A stretch of DNA of 64,000 nucleotides, taken from NCBI GenBank assembly GCA_022829145.1, contig CM040745.1, forward strand, positions 14,991,501-15,055,500, in the 5' to 3' direction. Made by a program: the position numbers and the translations under genes. This DNA comes from Albula goreensis. Taxonomy: Eukaryota > Chordata > Actinopteri > Albuliformes > Albulidae. The notes beneath the pieces are model-generated. The model saw nothing but the letters and a program-made list of their open reading frames with translations. It was not told where the DNA came from and ran no database searches. Shown here in pieces: positions 1-13,455 of this stretch (the stretch's first letter is position 1; every line of letters begins with the position of its first letter).

Positions 1-3000
1 ATTAGAATGACATAAAGCATGTAATATCCAGTAATGATGGTGTATTATAGATTGAAATGTTTTCAGAATGTGTGCAGTGAAGATTTTGAATCTGTTTCAA
101 CATATGTAAAATGTACTGCATGCATTACAATGGCTTGGGTGGTTCTTATAAACAGTATTACACTCACATGACTGATTATGACAGGCTACAGGCAGTATTT
201 TTGAAGTTTCCTTTTTGACCTTTAGTGACAGTGACAAATGAAAGTATAGCTCTTTCATGTTTTATCAGACAATTCCCCAACTTTCTACACACAGTTTAAA
301 TGATTTTAGATACTGCAATAGACATAATGGGCTTAATACCATGAAATAATGAAATAATAACTTCATTTCATTAAGGGAGCCCAAGTGAGCCAGTGCAGCA
401 GTGTCTACGTTGTGTGTGCACATTTCATGTCATGCATACAAGTGACTGTTTGTGAGAGACAGATATTAAACAGCTGTAAAGAGTTTAAGTCCCCTGGGGA
501 ATGAGACTGTGGAAAAAGAATCTTTGATTTCTGTGAACAGTGAAACTGACCAATAACTAATACAGTCTGTCAGTGGTCTAGGCATGAAGGGTACAATTAC
601 TGATAGCATTCAGGAGGAGCACTTTGTCTGTTAACAGTTGCTAAAACTCCTCTTTCAGGGCACTGAAGGTCCTAAAATTCAGCATCTAGTTTCACAAAAG
701 CAATATACGGCCATTTGCACTCTCAGATTGCATGAAATTGTCAAGATATGTTTGACAAAATTTGGTTGTTCACAATTTGCCAAAAGATTTACGGCATCAT
801 CTTCTATTTGCAACTAGCATTCATGTTGCTTGTTCAGAGAAGTGTTGTAGCCATTTTTTTTTTTTTAGATGAAATGAACACAGTTCTTTCCTTCTCTTTT
901 GTATATAAATGTGCTATTTTTCAGTAGTTGTGTACACAGCTCAATATACTTTTGCATAGTAACACAAGACAAATGTATCTTTAAACAAAGATAATGGATG
1001 GTATACAGATTCTGTAAAAAAATTCTTCAGCTATTCAAAGTTGAATGTTTATGATTTAGTAATCAGCACCCATACTTAAATGGAGAGTTGTTAATGTTTC
1101 CCATAACTGTTCTTCCTTTGTGACCAGAATATAAAGTTTTACTAGTTCAACATATTCTATTGTGTCCAAAGTTATAATGCAATATGATGTTTCCTTTTTA
1201 AATTTGAAGGGAAATGTATATTTTATTCTGTCAGAACAGGCAATGTTCACATACAAATACCTATTCCTCATAACCCCATAATGTATTGATTTGTCAAATA
1301 TTAATATGCACACCCATTCTTTAGCATCACAATAAAGCAAGATGGGGGATAACAAGTGTTAGAGTGTTACCAAGCAGCTGACTTTTCTGGCAAGCTCCAT
1401 ACATGCATCTTATGACATGTACGCATTGAGATTGAGACCAAATGATCAAATTATCCATGTCAGCTGTTGTGTGACACCAAACGCAAGGGTTCATAGGGTG
1501 GTTAGGAGATGGCTAGAAGTTGGTAAAGCAGTAAATGCAGAAGTGAATGAAAGATGACCTAAGTTGCAAGCTAGAGCAGCTTTTATATGTGTTTTGTAAT
1601 GTCAGATAAATTAGAAAAATGCTGAATCCTACCAACTGGTAAAAAAGTAATGAATGTCATGAATGAATTTTTTATTCATGATATAATAGAAACTTTGGAT
1701 GATTTAGTTCAATGAAATAAAGAAGGCAACATGTCTACAACACCTGTGGACTCTACCTGCACATCAGGTGCATGTGTATTTGGTTAAGCGTCAGACAGCT
1801 GCACTCAGCTGCATGGTCAGCACACACAATGGGGTGTCCTTCTCCGTGGAGGGATTGTGATGTGTATTTGACAGCTTACTGTATTGACTCATACCGTTCA
1901 TGTTTTATTGTCAGTGAGATTGTAGGAATCAGCAGGGGGATGTCACAGAAAGGATTTTATTGACTGAGGGGAGTCAGAATGAAATAAGGACTCAAATGGT
2001 TGCTACAGCAATCTATGTTCCTTGGACACAACAATGTGCAGAAACCATGATGCCCCTGGACTGTTTGTGGGCTAGTAGCTTAACCTGGCAAATATAAAAA
2101 GAGAACTGATACACCTTGTAAAAACAACTTGTGGCTAACCATTCATTGTTAGCAGTGTTTTGAGCTGTACCTGAACAGGAATGAGGTTCTGTATTCTGGT
2201 GTGTGGACAAAGGTAGTGTGTAAGAAGTACTGAGTAGCTCAAAGTATACTAGTGTTATTTTTTAGCATTAATAACGCAACATTGATGGAGCATTTTTGAC
2301 ACATGGGGCTAATGAAAGGAAGATCTATGTCTATCTGCCCATGTACTTACAGCTTAATGCATTTTCCAACAAGAAGGTTAGCTACAGAAGTTTTTGAAAT
2401 TCAACTTTGTCGCATTCAACATGCATGTTGTACCACATTTCTTCCTGTGCATGAAATACTGACTGTACACTATTTTTTAAGGGTTGCTGTATGAGGATTT
2501 ACCCACAGACTGCTCCTGTTTGGGATGACACAAATATGTAATTAGAGTTATAGAAGAAATGGCTTGTATTGGCAATTCTGTCTTCCAAGAATTCAAACTA
2601 AGAGGGCTTGGAAATGCCTAATATTAACTTGTAAAGCAATTTTGCTATATTATTGCCTTGTAAGTCAACAATAAGACTTCTTTACACATTCTAAGTCCAA
2701 AAATGTGTCAATGCAATTTGATCATGAAATTAATTATATTATTTAAAAAAATTTAAATGTGCAGTTGTTCTCAAGAGCAGTACAGAAATAAATGATGCAC
2801 AAATAACTAACAATTTGAGTAAATCTGGGAGCTGTTCTAACAATGAATATTCCACACCTTCCATTATTGTATTACAGGCATTCAGAGACCATGCAACAGA
2901 ACATTGCTCCCATTTGTTTGTAGACCACAGCCTTTTTAATTCAAATGAGTAAGTACACCAATCTGTCAGACTGACACCCGCTACAAGGTGGCTGTGCTGT

Positions 3001-3639
3001 AGTGTGTTTAGAATGACTTGCTCATTTTGGATAAAGCGGTTTTTCCTTCATTCTTTTGCTACTATAAAGGAATGAGTATGGGGAATCAGGAATCTTTTTA
3101 AAAATCTGTTCATGTTGAAGATCGGACATCGAATCGATGAGTTTGGTGAAAAATATATTTAAGACTTGTTACTCTAGACCACAATGACGTGATATCTATA
3201 AACATCAGCAGAATAAACTCTGATATCTATAAACATTGAAAGTTGTTGTTTCAAAACATTCGCGGGCAGGATAAAAATTCATCTGTTCCAAATTAATACT
3301 AATGAAATGCTTTGAAAGGGGAAATATTGGAGCAGTGATGCTAAAATGCCATTTACTACCGTTCACAATAAGACTCAGTAATGTGCTCACTCAACGAAAA
3401 TTATGATTAGTAAGTTCTTTCTGGCTGGTTTGTGGCATTTGCCCAAAAATAGCTCATGAAAGAGATAGCTGAATAATAATAAATATGAATAAACAAAACA
3501 CAGCCTTTTAGAATCAGGACTGAATTCATGTACTGTTATGTTATAAATATGGATTAACATGAAAAATGTTTAACAAAAATTATCAGCAAAATTAAAACAA
3601 ACAGTTTCTCAAATGTATAACTCAGTGAAGTGTGTAGTT

Positions 3640-3850
3640 AAATTGATGTTTGAATCGCAGCTCAGTCTCTCCATTGGCTCTTTTTTGATGAATACCAATA
3701 ATAAGAATCAGAATGTTTTACAAGATTAAAATTAATTTCCAAAATGAATTAGCCAGTGGAGCGCTTTGTTAAAAAGGATTTATAAATGGCTGCTCAATCT
3801 GTCAGTTAAGCACTGATCTCGATATCCAGGCTGTTAACTGCTGTGTGACT
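3640..3850. promoter_or_regulatory. Candidate conserved non-coding element in intron 2
   Basis: A unique stretch with developmental-enhancer-like words: CTCCATTGGCTC, GATTAAAATTAATTTCC, AAATGAATTAGCC, GGATTTATAAATGGCTGC. No repeats or ORF of note. The call rests on texture, not alignment. Confidence 0.25.
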
Positions 3851-5164
3851 CTTCATCACAATATAAAACAGGACAAGACTCTGTCCTGATGAACATCACA
3901 CCAGACAGGGTCACTGAGCCCCTGCTGCATCACTGCGGATTTTACAGAGCACACTGTTTCACAGCATAATGCCCTTATGATTCCCACAACATCATGGAGA
4001 AAACAAGGCAGTATCATGCCATTCAGAATCAGTGAAATAACAGCTAGTGAGAATAGATACAGGGAACACATACTGAAGTACAAACATGGAAGCTTAAAGT
4101 GAAAAAGATCTTATGGTCTTGTGTACTGTGAGACTGCTTTCAGCTCCCAATGAAAGAGCACTATGCTATGTCACTTAGCCATGAATAATAGCAATAATCA
4201 TACATAATGCAACATGCATCTGCTGTATCCTGTATTCTGAACCATCATGAACAATCACCATGTATCTCTCAATTTGTCAGGTTACTACAGCTATTCCAAA
4301 CTCCAGTGATATGAGTTCTTTTGACTGAAGTTCAGTCAGTCATTCAAGTAGGAAAAACTTCAGAGTATTAATTAACATTCATACTTATTACAATGAAATA
4401 TGATCCTCACTGAATCAAGTGCATATTTTTATTGCATGATTAGTCTAGCACTACTTTAAATTATCATGGAAAAAAGATGACATATTTTTATGTTTATTTT
4501 AAATTGAAAGGTTCTTCACGTTCCTTTGAGAATATGAAGATCATAATACGGTTATCATTATTTAAAGGTACAGTGAGAGAGTTTGTGAGAAATGGAGATA
4601 GCGCACAGGAAGAAGATATGGGATATTAGATGAAAATATTTTCATGAGTGACCTAGATTAGAGTTATTTTAGTTACTCAATAAACATTTTTTTCCAGCTA
4701 GGTAACTTGAAACTATTAATTCTTGTGTAAGCATAACTACAGCAGTGTGTAGGTACTACAGCTAGTTGATAATTAAATAGATAATGGCAAAATTAATGCA
4801 CCAGTGTCTATCATGAATCTACAATATTACTGATAAACAAAAACAAACCAGTTAAAAGGCTTAGGTGCATTTTCTGCATATCTAACTCTTTTACTCATGA
4901 ATGGAAACTTTTATGCACTTTTATGTCTACTTGCCATGTCCAATCTTAAATTTTTATGATACATGGTGACTTAGTATCGAAACATAATTTTTCAAGGACA
5001 GAAAGTACAGATGTTTTAAAAGCTGATTGTCATGACGAATAATATTGCATGCCCAGTGATACACATGTACCTGAACCAGTCTAAGTGTAGTTATTCACAC
5101 ATTTCCATTTTTAATTGAACACACAGGCCACATGCATTTAAAAATGTATTGAAGATGAAGTTGC

Positions 5165-5206
5165 TTATTAAATGGGTCATAGGCTCAGAATGTTTGGGAA
5201 CCCCTG
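5165..5206 (-). mobile_element. hAT-like terminal sequence (CAGGGGTTCCCAAAC)
   Basis: Read on the minus strand from 5206 the sequence is CAGGGGTTCCCAAACATT followed by GAGCCTATGACCC, the typical start of many vertebrate hAT (Charlie-like) elements. The other end and the interior are not recognised, so the extent is unknown. Confidence 0.35.
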
Positions 5207-5503
5207 CTGTAATGGAATAGAAGTATTGCCAGTAGAGAGGCATCCTGTTCTCAATCCACTGGACTGAAGACTCTCTCCACCTGCAGGTCTAGCTGTGACA
5301 GTGTTTACCAGCAGGCATAGCGTGTGGGAAATCAAGCAGGTTTGAGATTTTACATATCTATTTCTTCCAGAGTGGATGGCAGTCAGCTTTTGGATTTCCA
5401 TATGAGGTGCAGTCAGCTCTGACTGATCCCTGATCAGTGCAAGAGTAGAACAGACCAGGGTTGGTAGGGGTAGGGCCAAAAATGACTTTTGTATCATTTC
5501 ATT

Positions 5504-5514
5504 ACACACACACA

Positions 5515-5602
<88 letters not shown>
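5504..5602. repeat. (AC)n microsatellite, about 99 bp
   Basis: Nearly pure CA dinucleotide repeat with a single G interruption at 5515. It creates spurious His/Thr and Cys/Val ORFs on both strands. It is long enough to be polymorphic and to adopt Z-DNA. Confidence 0.98.
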
Positions 5603-5604
<2 letters not shown>

Positions 5605-5951
5605 GTGTGCATGCAGAGGCAGAAACACACACACAAGCATATTCTTAGATAGGCCTTCATACACACAGCCACTAAAACACAAGTACTTCTACACTATCAC
5701 CCCAGTAATTGTTCATTTGAGAACTCTGTGAGCCATGAAATCTTTTCCACTGGGGGGCACTGTGATTTATCTCACTGTGATCAAGGAAGAATCGTTTTTA
5801 CTCTCAATTCTACACAAATCTCAAATCTACACAATAGTTATCAACATCTAAGGACATGTATTTGTTTTGTGTGTTTGTAATAATGGTTGGTGTGATGATG
5901 ACAACAAAAAACAGATTTTGGTGGTGCAAAAAGATGACAATTTATTTAGCC

Positions 5952-5970
5952 AAAAAAAAAAAAAAAAAAA
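5952..5970. repeat. Poly-A run (19 A)
   Basis: Nineteen consecutive A. Flanking sequence (A-rich to about 6130) may be a retroposon remnant, but no family was recognised. Confidence 0.9.
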
Positions 5971-7644
5971 CAGCAGGTGCCTATCAGGCTCCAGCATCAG
6001 GAGACAAAAAAAAGAATGGGAAAAAGTCTCTACCAAAACAACATATTCAAAATAGATAAATTACTTAACTCATTGAATAACTCAACGAAAGAAAAATAGG
6101 AAAAGCTCAAAATAATCACAGCTAAGCAAATCAACAATAATAACTGCCCAAGTCTGGCATTCCCAATGCAGCTCAACCAGGTTCACCCCCTGGCTCACCT
6201 GTCCCCCGACTGCCATGCTGCTACCTCTCAGGCTCCCTTATCCTTATCCTTTTTGTTCTATATGTCTGTGCAATCCAGCATGTTGCACAAAGCAATGTCT
6301 TTTTTATTTTTCCTAAAAGAAAGTGTCCTGCATCTGCATAGATCAGCTGGTCAGGATTACAGGCATTTCTGTGGTGCGCTGCATGGAAACACAACAGTTC
6401 CTTCCTCTGTGCAGGCAGATCCATCTGACTCCACCACCACCTTGCTTAATATTCCCCTATTTCCGCTGAGTGACATCCAGCCTGTCTCAGTTTGGGACTG
6501 CTTGCCACCTCCGCCCTTGTCCCATCCCAGGGGAACAAGCTTGCTCCCAACAGCAGCTCCACACATCCCTAAATGAAAGCAATTTAGCTCCCGTCTGTGT
6601 TGGTTAATGTGAAATTACTTTAAACAAAGGTGGACAGACCCAAATGACCTGACTGCTGACAGGAGCAGGGGTCAATTAACCCAGTGGCACAAGAGCTTAA
6701 GGGAAGACAGGGCTGCCATTTCAATGGTTTACGTCACCACTGTAGATACAGGTCTATATGGTCCTTTTCTTACACTAAAATCTCTCAGAAATGATTCATT
6801 TTCTATCAACACTGAAGATTTCATCAGTTCAATTGTATTCCAATTCTATTCCATTTATGTTTCTATTCATATGTGTTTTACTTTAACAAATACAGAAGAA
6901 ATGGTTCAGGTGTAAAGAATATCTTCAGCACCATGATACCTAATCTATCTCAAACACAAAAGAAAATCTATAACCTGCAGCACAGGCAGTGGAGAAAAAT
7001 GAAGATCAAGACATTTTCGGTAGCTTGTGCAGAGGCAAACATGTTTTATATTTTCACTCTGTCACAAGGGTTTACAGGACACATTTTTTTAAGAGGCATT
7101 TGGTAGAGAACCAATCGATCTCACCACAGTTTGCATCATAAAATGTGTGTAAGAGTCGCATGATCCAGGTTCTGCAACCATGCCTTTTCAATGTGACAAA
7201 TTCATATCCAAATCAGTCACTTGCAGAAGATGATAACTGCCCTCCCCACGTGTCTGCATGAGGTCAGCCCACCGCTTCTTTCACCATTAGAAATAATAAG
7301 GTTTATGCCACTAATTGGCTAGCTGGTGGCAGAACCCCTGAAAATGACTGTCTTCATATCACCATACGCTGAATAACAGTCTGTGCGTTAATGTGTGATA
7401 AGTGTCAATTCAATTTTAGGATGGGAACTATATGTGGCAGGTGGTTTGTCTCTGAAAGCCCTGAGAGGTAGTAGAAAAAACAAGACTCTACTGATTCTGT
7501 CCCTTGTGCCGCCCATCCCTCTCCTCAAACTCCCAATCAAACCAGGCATCACGGATGACTTGCATTTGTGGTCCTTACTGCTCTGTTTTTAACACAGTCA
7601 AGGTTTTGACCAGTTATGCTTGCGGAGTATGTATGTGGTGTGGA

Positions 7645-7660
7645 GGGGGGGTTGGGGGGG
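7645..7660 (+). other. G-rich tract, possible G-quadruplex
   Basis: Two runs of seven G separated by TT. Each run can supply two GGG stems with a one-base loop. Confidence 0.5.
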
Positions 7661-8293
7661 CTGTAGGATTGTTTGCTCAAATAAAAGACATTAAATACCA
7701 TTAGACATTTTGGAGGGAATGTATTAATCATTCACATATCGCTGATCAACTCCTTTTGAAGTCGCAGGGACACAGACGGGCCTGGGAAAAGGTCAACTTT
7801 TCAAAAAGAATATTGAGTGCAGGGGAGGGGGAGGATGATTAATCAACTCTGAGAGAAAAAGAGGTTTGTAGGGCTCAGATCTCTGATTCAGTGGTTTTAG
7901 CTGAGCTGATTGAGGGCACACTAACCTTGCATCATGAATCGTAAGGCTAACTTTGACAGCTAAATCACTCTGGAATCTTTGTCATATTGAAACTCCAGAG
8001 AGGAAAGTATTTTCATTTTCTTGTTCACTTTTGATGCATTCACTATGTTCAAGCACATTCCTTCAATTAAAAAAATGGTCCAAATGGTCGAAAGAAGGGA
8101 AACGGATGTATATGAACAAACAAACAAAATAATGATCTATTCATAATACAAAAATTAAATCCTCCCATTGTGACTCTTATCATGGGTATGACGTGTGCTG
8201 CAATCTTGGGTAGCTCATCCTGTGCTCAGACCTGTGTGTTCCTTGTTCCAGGCCCTCATTACTGAAGCATCCTCTCTACAGTCTGGGGAGCAT

Positions 8294-8317
8294 CCCCCCC
8301 ACCCCCCTCCCTCCCCC
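8294..8317 (-). other. C-rich tract, possible minus-strand G-quadruplex
   Basis: Runs of C7, C6, C3 and C5 separated by single bases. The complementary strand fits four G-runs with one-base loops, and the C strand could form an i-motif. Confidence 0.6.
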
Positions 8318-9049
8318 AAGACAGCTGCCTCATCTCGACAGCCTGATTACTTTCCGCCATGTACATGCAGAGAGCATTCCTGCTCTGCTCTCCTGCCTGT
8401 GCACCGAAAGCAGGGGGGGTCTCACTCTAGTAGTGTCAGCTGGTCAAAAGACACCTGAGACGCTGTCACCGTGCCCTGGACATTAAAAGTCATAGCTCAT
8501 TACGACATGTCTTCCCACACTGCCTAGGTGAAATTGCTGGCACTCAGGATGTGGTAACTGAGGTGGGGAGGGGAGACTTTCACTCAAGCTCACTTCAGAG
8601 TGTAACCTGACATTGTGCAACTCTAACCCTTTAGGCATTTAGCTTTCCTTTCTTAAAAAACTAGTTTTGAATCACACCTTGAGTCCTTGATGCATTTCTC
8701 CACATTTCTCAACATCTTATCAACACCCTGGGAATTCAACACCCAATCAAAATGCATAAACTCCTCCCAATGCCTTCAAATTGACAGTGGGGAAGTGTAT
8801 TACGATTTGGCCCTGGCCGTATCCCTGACAGGAAACAAGCCAATTAAGCCTTCCCCTGGCACTGCTTAAGCCTTGTAATGACAGAGGTCATTGGAAGTAA
8901 CTCAGACACAAAATTACTTTCGCCTCCTCCCCCTCCCTCTTACCACATGCTCCTCTGGGGCCATGCTCTGTGACCCCCACACTCCCTCCAGGGAAACCAT
9001 TAAACTATTTGCTAAAATGCTTGTGAGAAAAAAAAATGGCAGCATCTTC

Positions 9050-9180
9050 AGTTATTCCTCATAATGATATTAAGGAGCACACTGCTCAGTGATAAGCATG
9101 AGGTAATTGCAATTAATTACCCTGATTATATATTGTAATGAAGGATTAAAGCTTAGGAGTGTGAGAGGAAGCGCAATATA
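9050..9180. promoter_or_regulatory. Candidate element with clustered homeodomain-type TAATT sites
   Basis: GGTAATTGCAATTAATTACC at 9102-9121 contains the inverted pair GGTAATT...AATTACC and three overlapping ATTA/TAAT cores. ATAATGATATTAAGG precedes it, and CTGATTATATATTG and GGATTAAAGC follow. Dense homeodomain cores in unique sequence within an intron of an axon-guidance gene suggest an enhancer. Inference only. Confidence 0.33.
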
Positions 9181-11625
9181 ATGTGCCTGTCTGCACTCTG
9201 ACTGATAGTCCTGGCTCAGGTAAAGCAGTCAGGATCACTTACTGCACTATGCTGTACCTCTCTCATAAGCAAATCCTCCAAAATCCCCCGCCCACAACTT
9301 GTGTACAATATAAATAAATATGGATCCTGAGAAATCCTTGGAATGCCTCTTAGAATCACTAAATGATTTGTCTGTACAAGGGTTTATACCGATTAAACTA
9401 TGGCAGTGTTTATTCCATCAACACTATGACAGAATACCACTCTTGTTCAAACAGCATAAACCCCAACATGTAAAACAAGACTACACTTATGAGCAATGTG
9501 AAGTTCATACTGCTCTCACATCAACACTAGTCGGCTCCACGTTAAACGTCCAGCCATGTTGTGGCAAGAGAAAGTGGGATACAGCTCTGCACTATTCTTG
9601 CATGCACTGTGATATAATGTAAGCTTACTAATGCACCAGAGGCTTGTTGCTCGTGTTAAAGAGGATGTACAAGGGTCAAATTAACTGCGTGCAACCTTCT
9701 TCATTTGAGTTCAGTTTAGCCTGAACATGTTTCCAAACTACTGTTGTTTCGGAGAGCAATAAAAAAAGTCCTATGTTTTTTAATCCCTTAAAGCCGTTTT
9801 ATGTAATTAAATAAATAAATAGCTCTGCCTCCCCTCACTCCTGGGAAATGACTCATACATATTTCAGCAGAGTGTCTGCCATTGCTGAGAAAAGCTTATT
9901 GTGCCTGCATGCAGACGCCAAATCAAGCCCAGTTTCCCTCCGCAGAATCCATGAAGATGCTTTGCAGGGTTTTTTTTAGGGGACAAGGAGAAATGTGATT
10001 TGGCTGGGAAGAATCTTTACAACAAATTTTGACTTTGGGTGTGCTTTGATGCTCACCAAAGGACAAACATGTCACATAGTGCCATTGAAACTGTATATTC
10101 TCTAAATTCTCTGAAATGAAAAAAACGTCAGTATTACACGTTAATAAGACTAATCTACTCAGATATATCTGTATAACAATGTATCAAAATGCGAAATCAC
10201 AATAAAAATACCATATGCATTACAGATTCAAAAAATAGGATAATTGTGACCCTTAAGGCATTCAGAAAAACACTCCATAGCCATTAAACAGATGGCTTTT
10301 ATTTGGGTTGCTAAGTGGAATCTTTTCAATGATTTTGATAACTTCTGTTCTTAAGGTTTGCACTGAATGACACTCACAACTGTCATATCATTCCAAATTA
10401 AGCAGCTATTCTTCCAGCGCACTCAAACGTCTAAGATTATGATTAACTTGCCAACTAAATGGTAAGAAAACTGCTAACAGGATGTTCACAACAGTTCATT
10501 GCATGAAAGTGCGTTCTGCATTCAGTGTATGCACACTGTCTTACGCATTACAGCGATGGGTGAAGAGGTGGGGGGTCTAAGGCATAATGAATGAATTGAC
10601 AGAGGCCACATCACACTGAAATTTTTCTCATTTTCACTTTAATTTAAAAAAAATCAGTCCCTGGTACCACCTGTAATCATATGAAACAGCCCCATGCTGT
10701 CAAATTATCTACCTTTTGTGTTTACCTCATAGGTGAAAGGCGTGTTTATAAGCTTGGAGCACTCCACTATCAGAATGTCCCAAAATGAACTGACAACTAA
10801 ATCTGATATAAATATTTAAAATGAGGCCCCAATAAACACTGACTAGGAGCAGTGGGGACCCAGCTGATCAGGATAGACCCGTTTGTGTCCTTTGTGGTTT
10901 TCAACTGACACAGGGGCATTGACAGAAATGGTTACAGCTGTCTGTTCTGTTAACATATTGGAGAATACTGCAGTTCTGTAATCAACTAAGATATTCACTG
11001 TTTTTCATCAGTTTGTTAAACAGTGTTGTATTCATGCTTAAAGGTAGCGCAAAGTCAACAAAAATCATATATTTATAGTATGGCTGTCAAGATCTGCTTT
11101 TGCAAATGATTTGAAATGTTTAACACGTTAATAAAAATGAATGATGAGCAGGGGCTGAATTGGGCCTGGGCTTCCTGGGCACAAAGGCTACCATACGTCA
11201 TCAGGCAGAGCTGAGGACCGTTACATCTACCATTAACACTTAAATATCTTATTTTATTTATTATTTCTCTATATTTATTGTTGAATTTATTGTGAAGAGA
11301 GATTCTTTACATGCTATTCATTAAAATAAACCACAATGGATTTAGTTATTGTTTTTTCACACATAAAATGACATTGTGTCATCACTTCCACAGTCAGGTC
11401 ACACGCCTGTCAGTCATCAGATAGTTGTTAGGTTAGAAGCGGCACACGGCAGATTTGGATTGCATTTGAGACATTGGATTTGAGAGCCCTCAACTAATCT
11501 CAAAATGTGAATATGTGACCTCAGAGTTCATCTGATATTCCTATGACACAATTGCTCACCACTGAACATTAGAAAGCAAATTAAGAATTTATGAAAATGT
11601 ACTGTAAAAATACAATGCATTATAA

Positions 11626-11649
11626 TTCTTCTTCTTCTTCTTCTTCTTC

Positions 11650-11684
<35 letters not shown>
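11626..11684. repeat. Compound (TTC)n(TTA)n microsatellite
   Basis: Eight TTC units followed directly by about eleven TTA/ATT units. The junction of two trinucleotide repeats suggests one arose by mutation and expansion of the other. Confidence 0.97.
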
Positions 11685-13431
11685 GTTACATTAAAATTCA
11701 GTATAATAGCTACCAGTGCACATTTTGGACTGCAGTCCCTCCCTGAGATCTGCCCCTCTTCACCTCCTGGAATATGGTATTATTCATGAACATTCCAGGG
11801 CATGAAAGAAATCCTGACGGCTCAATCATGGAGTCGGGGCTGCTGCCTGTCCTCCTCCCCTCACTGCTGCCAGACTGACCTACATGATGCAATAGTCTCC
11901 TCTGACACCAGAAGTTAGTCTTATGAATTTCTCCCACACCATATTTTTCCCCCCACACAAACACATTTGAGTTGGAGGGACTGTGGACTGAATCTGGGCC
12001 ATTGCACCACCTTCTTCTCATGACATCAAACATGGATACAGCACTACTCAGCTAGGTAAGAGTGATGGAAGTGCCTTTGTTGAAATCCATTTATCATGAA
12101 TCTATAAATTACATTAGGGCTACATGTGATAGCAGTGTGTCTTAAAAAACAAAGATTTTTTTAAAAACCAGCCACAGTTTTCCTGAAAATGGTTATACAT
12201 TTATAGGTCTGTAGGTGCAATGAAAATGACTAATGAAATATCCCCTACAGACACCAGTGGTAACTAAATCCTTCACAGAATCAGAGAACTCACCATTTCT
12301 AGTATTGCCATGTAAAAGCTCTGCTAAACAAAGTAACCAAAGAATGGAAAAACAGTCCACAAATTTCATTCATTTGCTTCATTCATTTGTATAATTTTAT
12401 TTCCCCCAAAAACAGACCAAGGACTTAAGAAAGGCAGGCCATTGTGCTGCTTTTTAATATCTGTGCTGTAGATATGGCACCATTTCATTCCTGCTCCTAT
12501 AAATGATCTGCAGTCAGTTCAATCTAAAAATATCAGGTAACAGAATCCTACAATCAGAGCTGTGACAGCACACCTGGTCTTGCTTATTGATGTGATATTT
12601 ATAAATCCTTTAATTACATACTCAGCTTACACTAGCACCTCGCTTCCTAGCTTCATTGAGGCAAAAAAGAATCAAGAAAACGGTTTCATTAAACTCTCTG
12701 CTTGGTGGTTTGTTTGTACTTTATCATACAATAAATGAAACCCCAAGAAGACTACTGACTGTCTTTCAGTTTAAATATCTACTGTCTTTTTTTCTCACTC
12801 ACTTTACCTCACTTTTTATCTCACTCCTCGAGCTACAGATTCATTGTAAAAACTAGCAGACTGAAATCTAAACATAAAAGTAAAATCACATTTGTGTTTA
12901 TCACCTTTTCAATTTAGGGAGTAAATAGGATAAGGTCAATTTTGATCATTCTGTGTCAGTGTGATGCATACATAATGAGTGTGTGCATGTTAGTGTGAAG
13001 ATTGTGGCTAGAAAGCATCATATCTAAAGAGTTCTTGATGTGCTGCAATAGATGTCCAAATACTATACACCTCAAATAGCTATCTAGGGCATGGTGTCAT
13101 GTAAAGATAAATTACAATAACAATTTTAAGGTTCAGAGTAGAGAAATTATGATTTAATAACTGAAAGAGTCTTCTTAATATACACAAATATCGATTTTTG
13201 GCAGTTTCACCAACAATCGGACACTTTACAGAGATTAAGCAAATCATCTTATTTATCCAATCATCTATTAATAGAAATTTATAGAAGATTCAACTGGCCA
13301 AAAGCTTTATGTTTAATAGCATACCCTATTAAAATAATCATAAACTTTCATAAAATAATAATAGAAGATCAAAAAAAGTCATAACTGTATCTTCATCATT
13401 TGTTTCTGACGTGTCATAGCACAATTGAAGG

Positions 13432-13455
13432 CTCTCTCTCTATATATATATATAT
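13432..13455. repeat. (CT)n(TA)n compound repeat
   Basis: CT repeat 13432-13440 followed by TA repeat 13441-13455. Confidence 0.9.

Noticed and set aside
5177-5731. Several overlapping ORFs with Cys/Val or His/Thr runs
   Set aside because: They read through the (AC)n microsatellite on different frames and strands.
6166-6576. 136-codon plus-strand ORF in intron 2
   Set aside because: Low-complexity Ser/Leu/Pro translation with an overlapping ORF on the other strand and no known domain.
11710-12033. 107-codon minus-strand ORF as a possible extra exon
   Set aside because: No domain match and no convincing flanking splice sites. It could be a non-coding conserved block at most.
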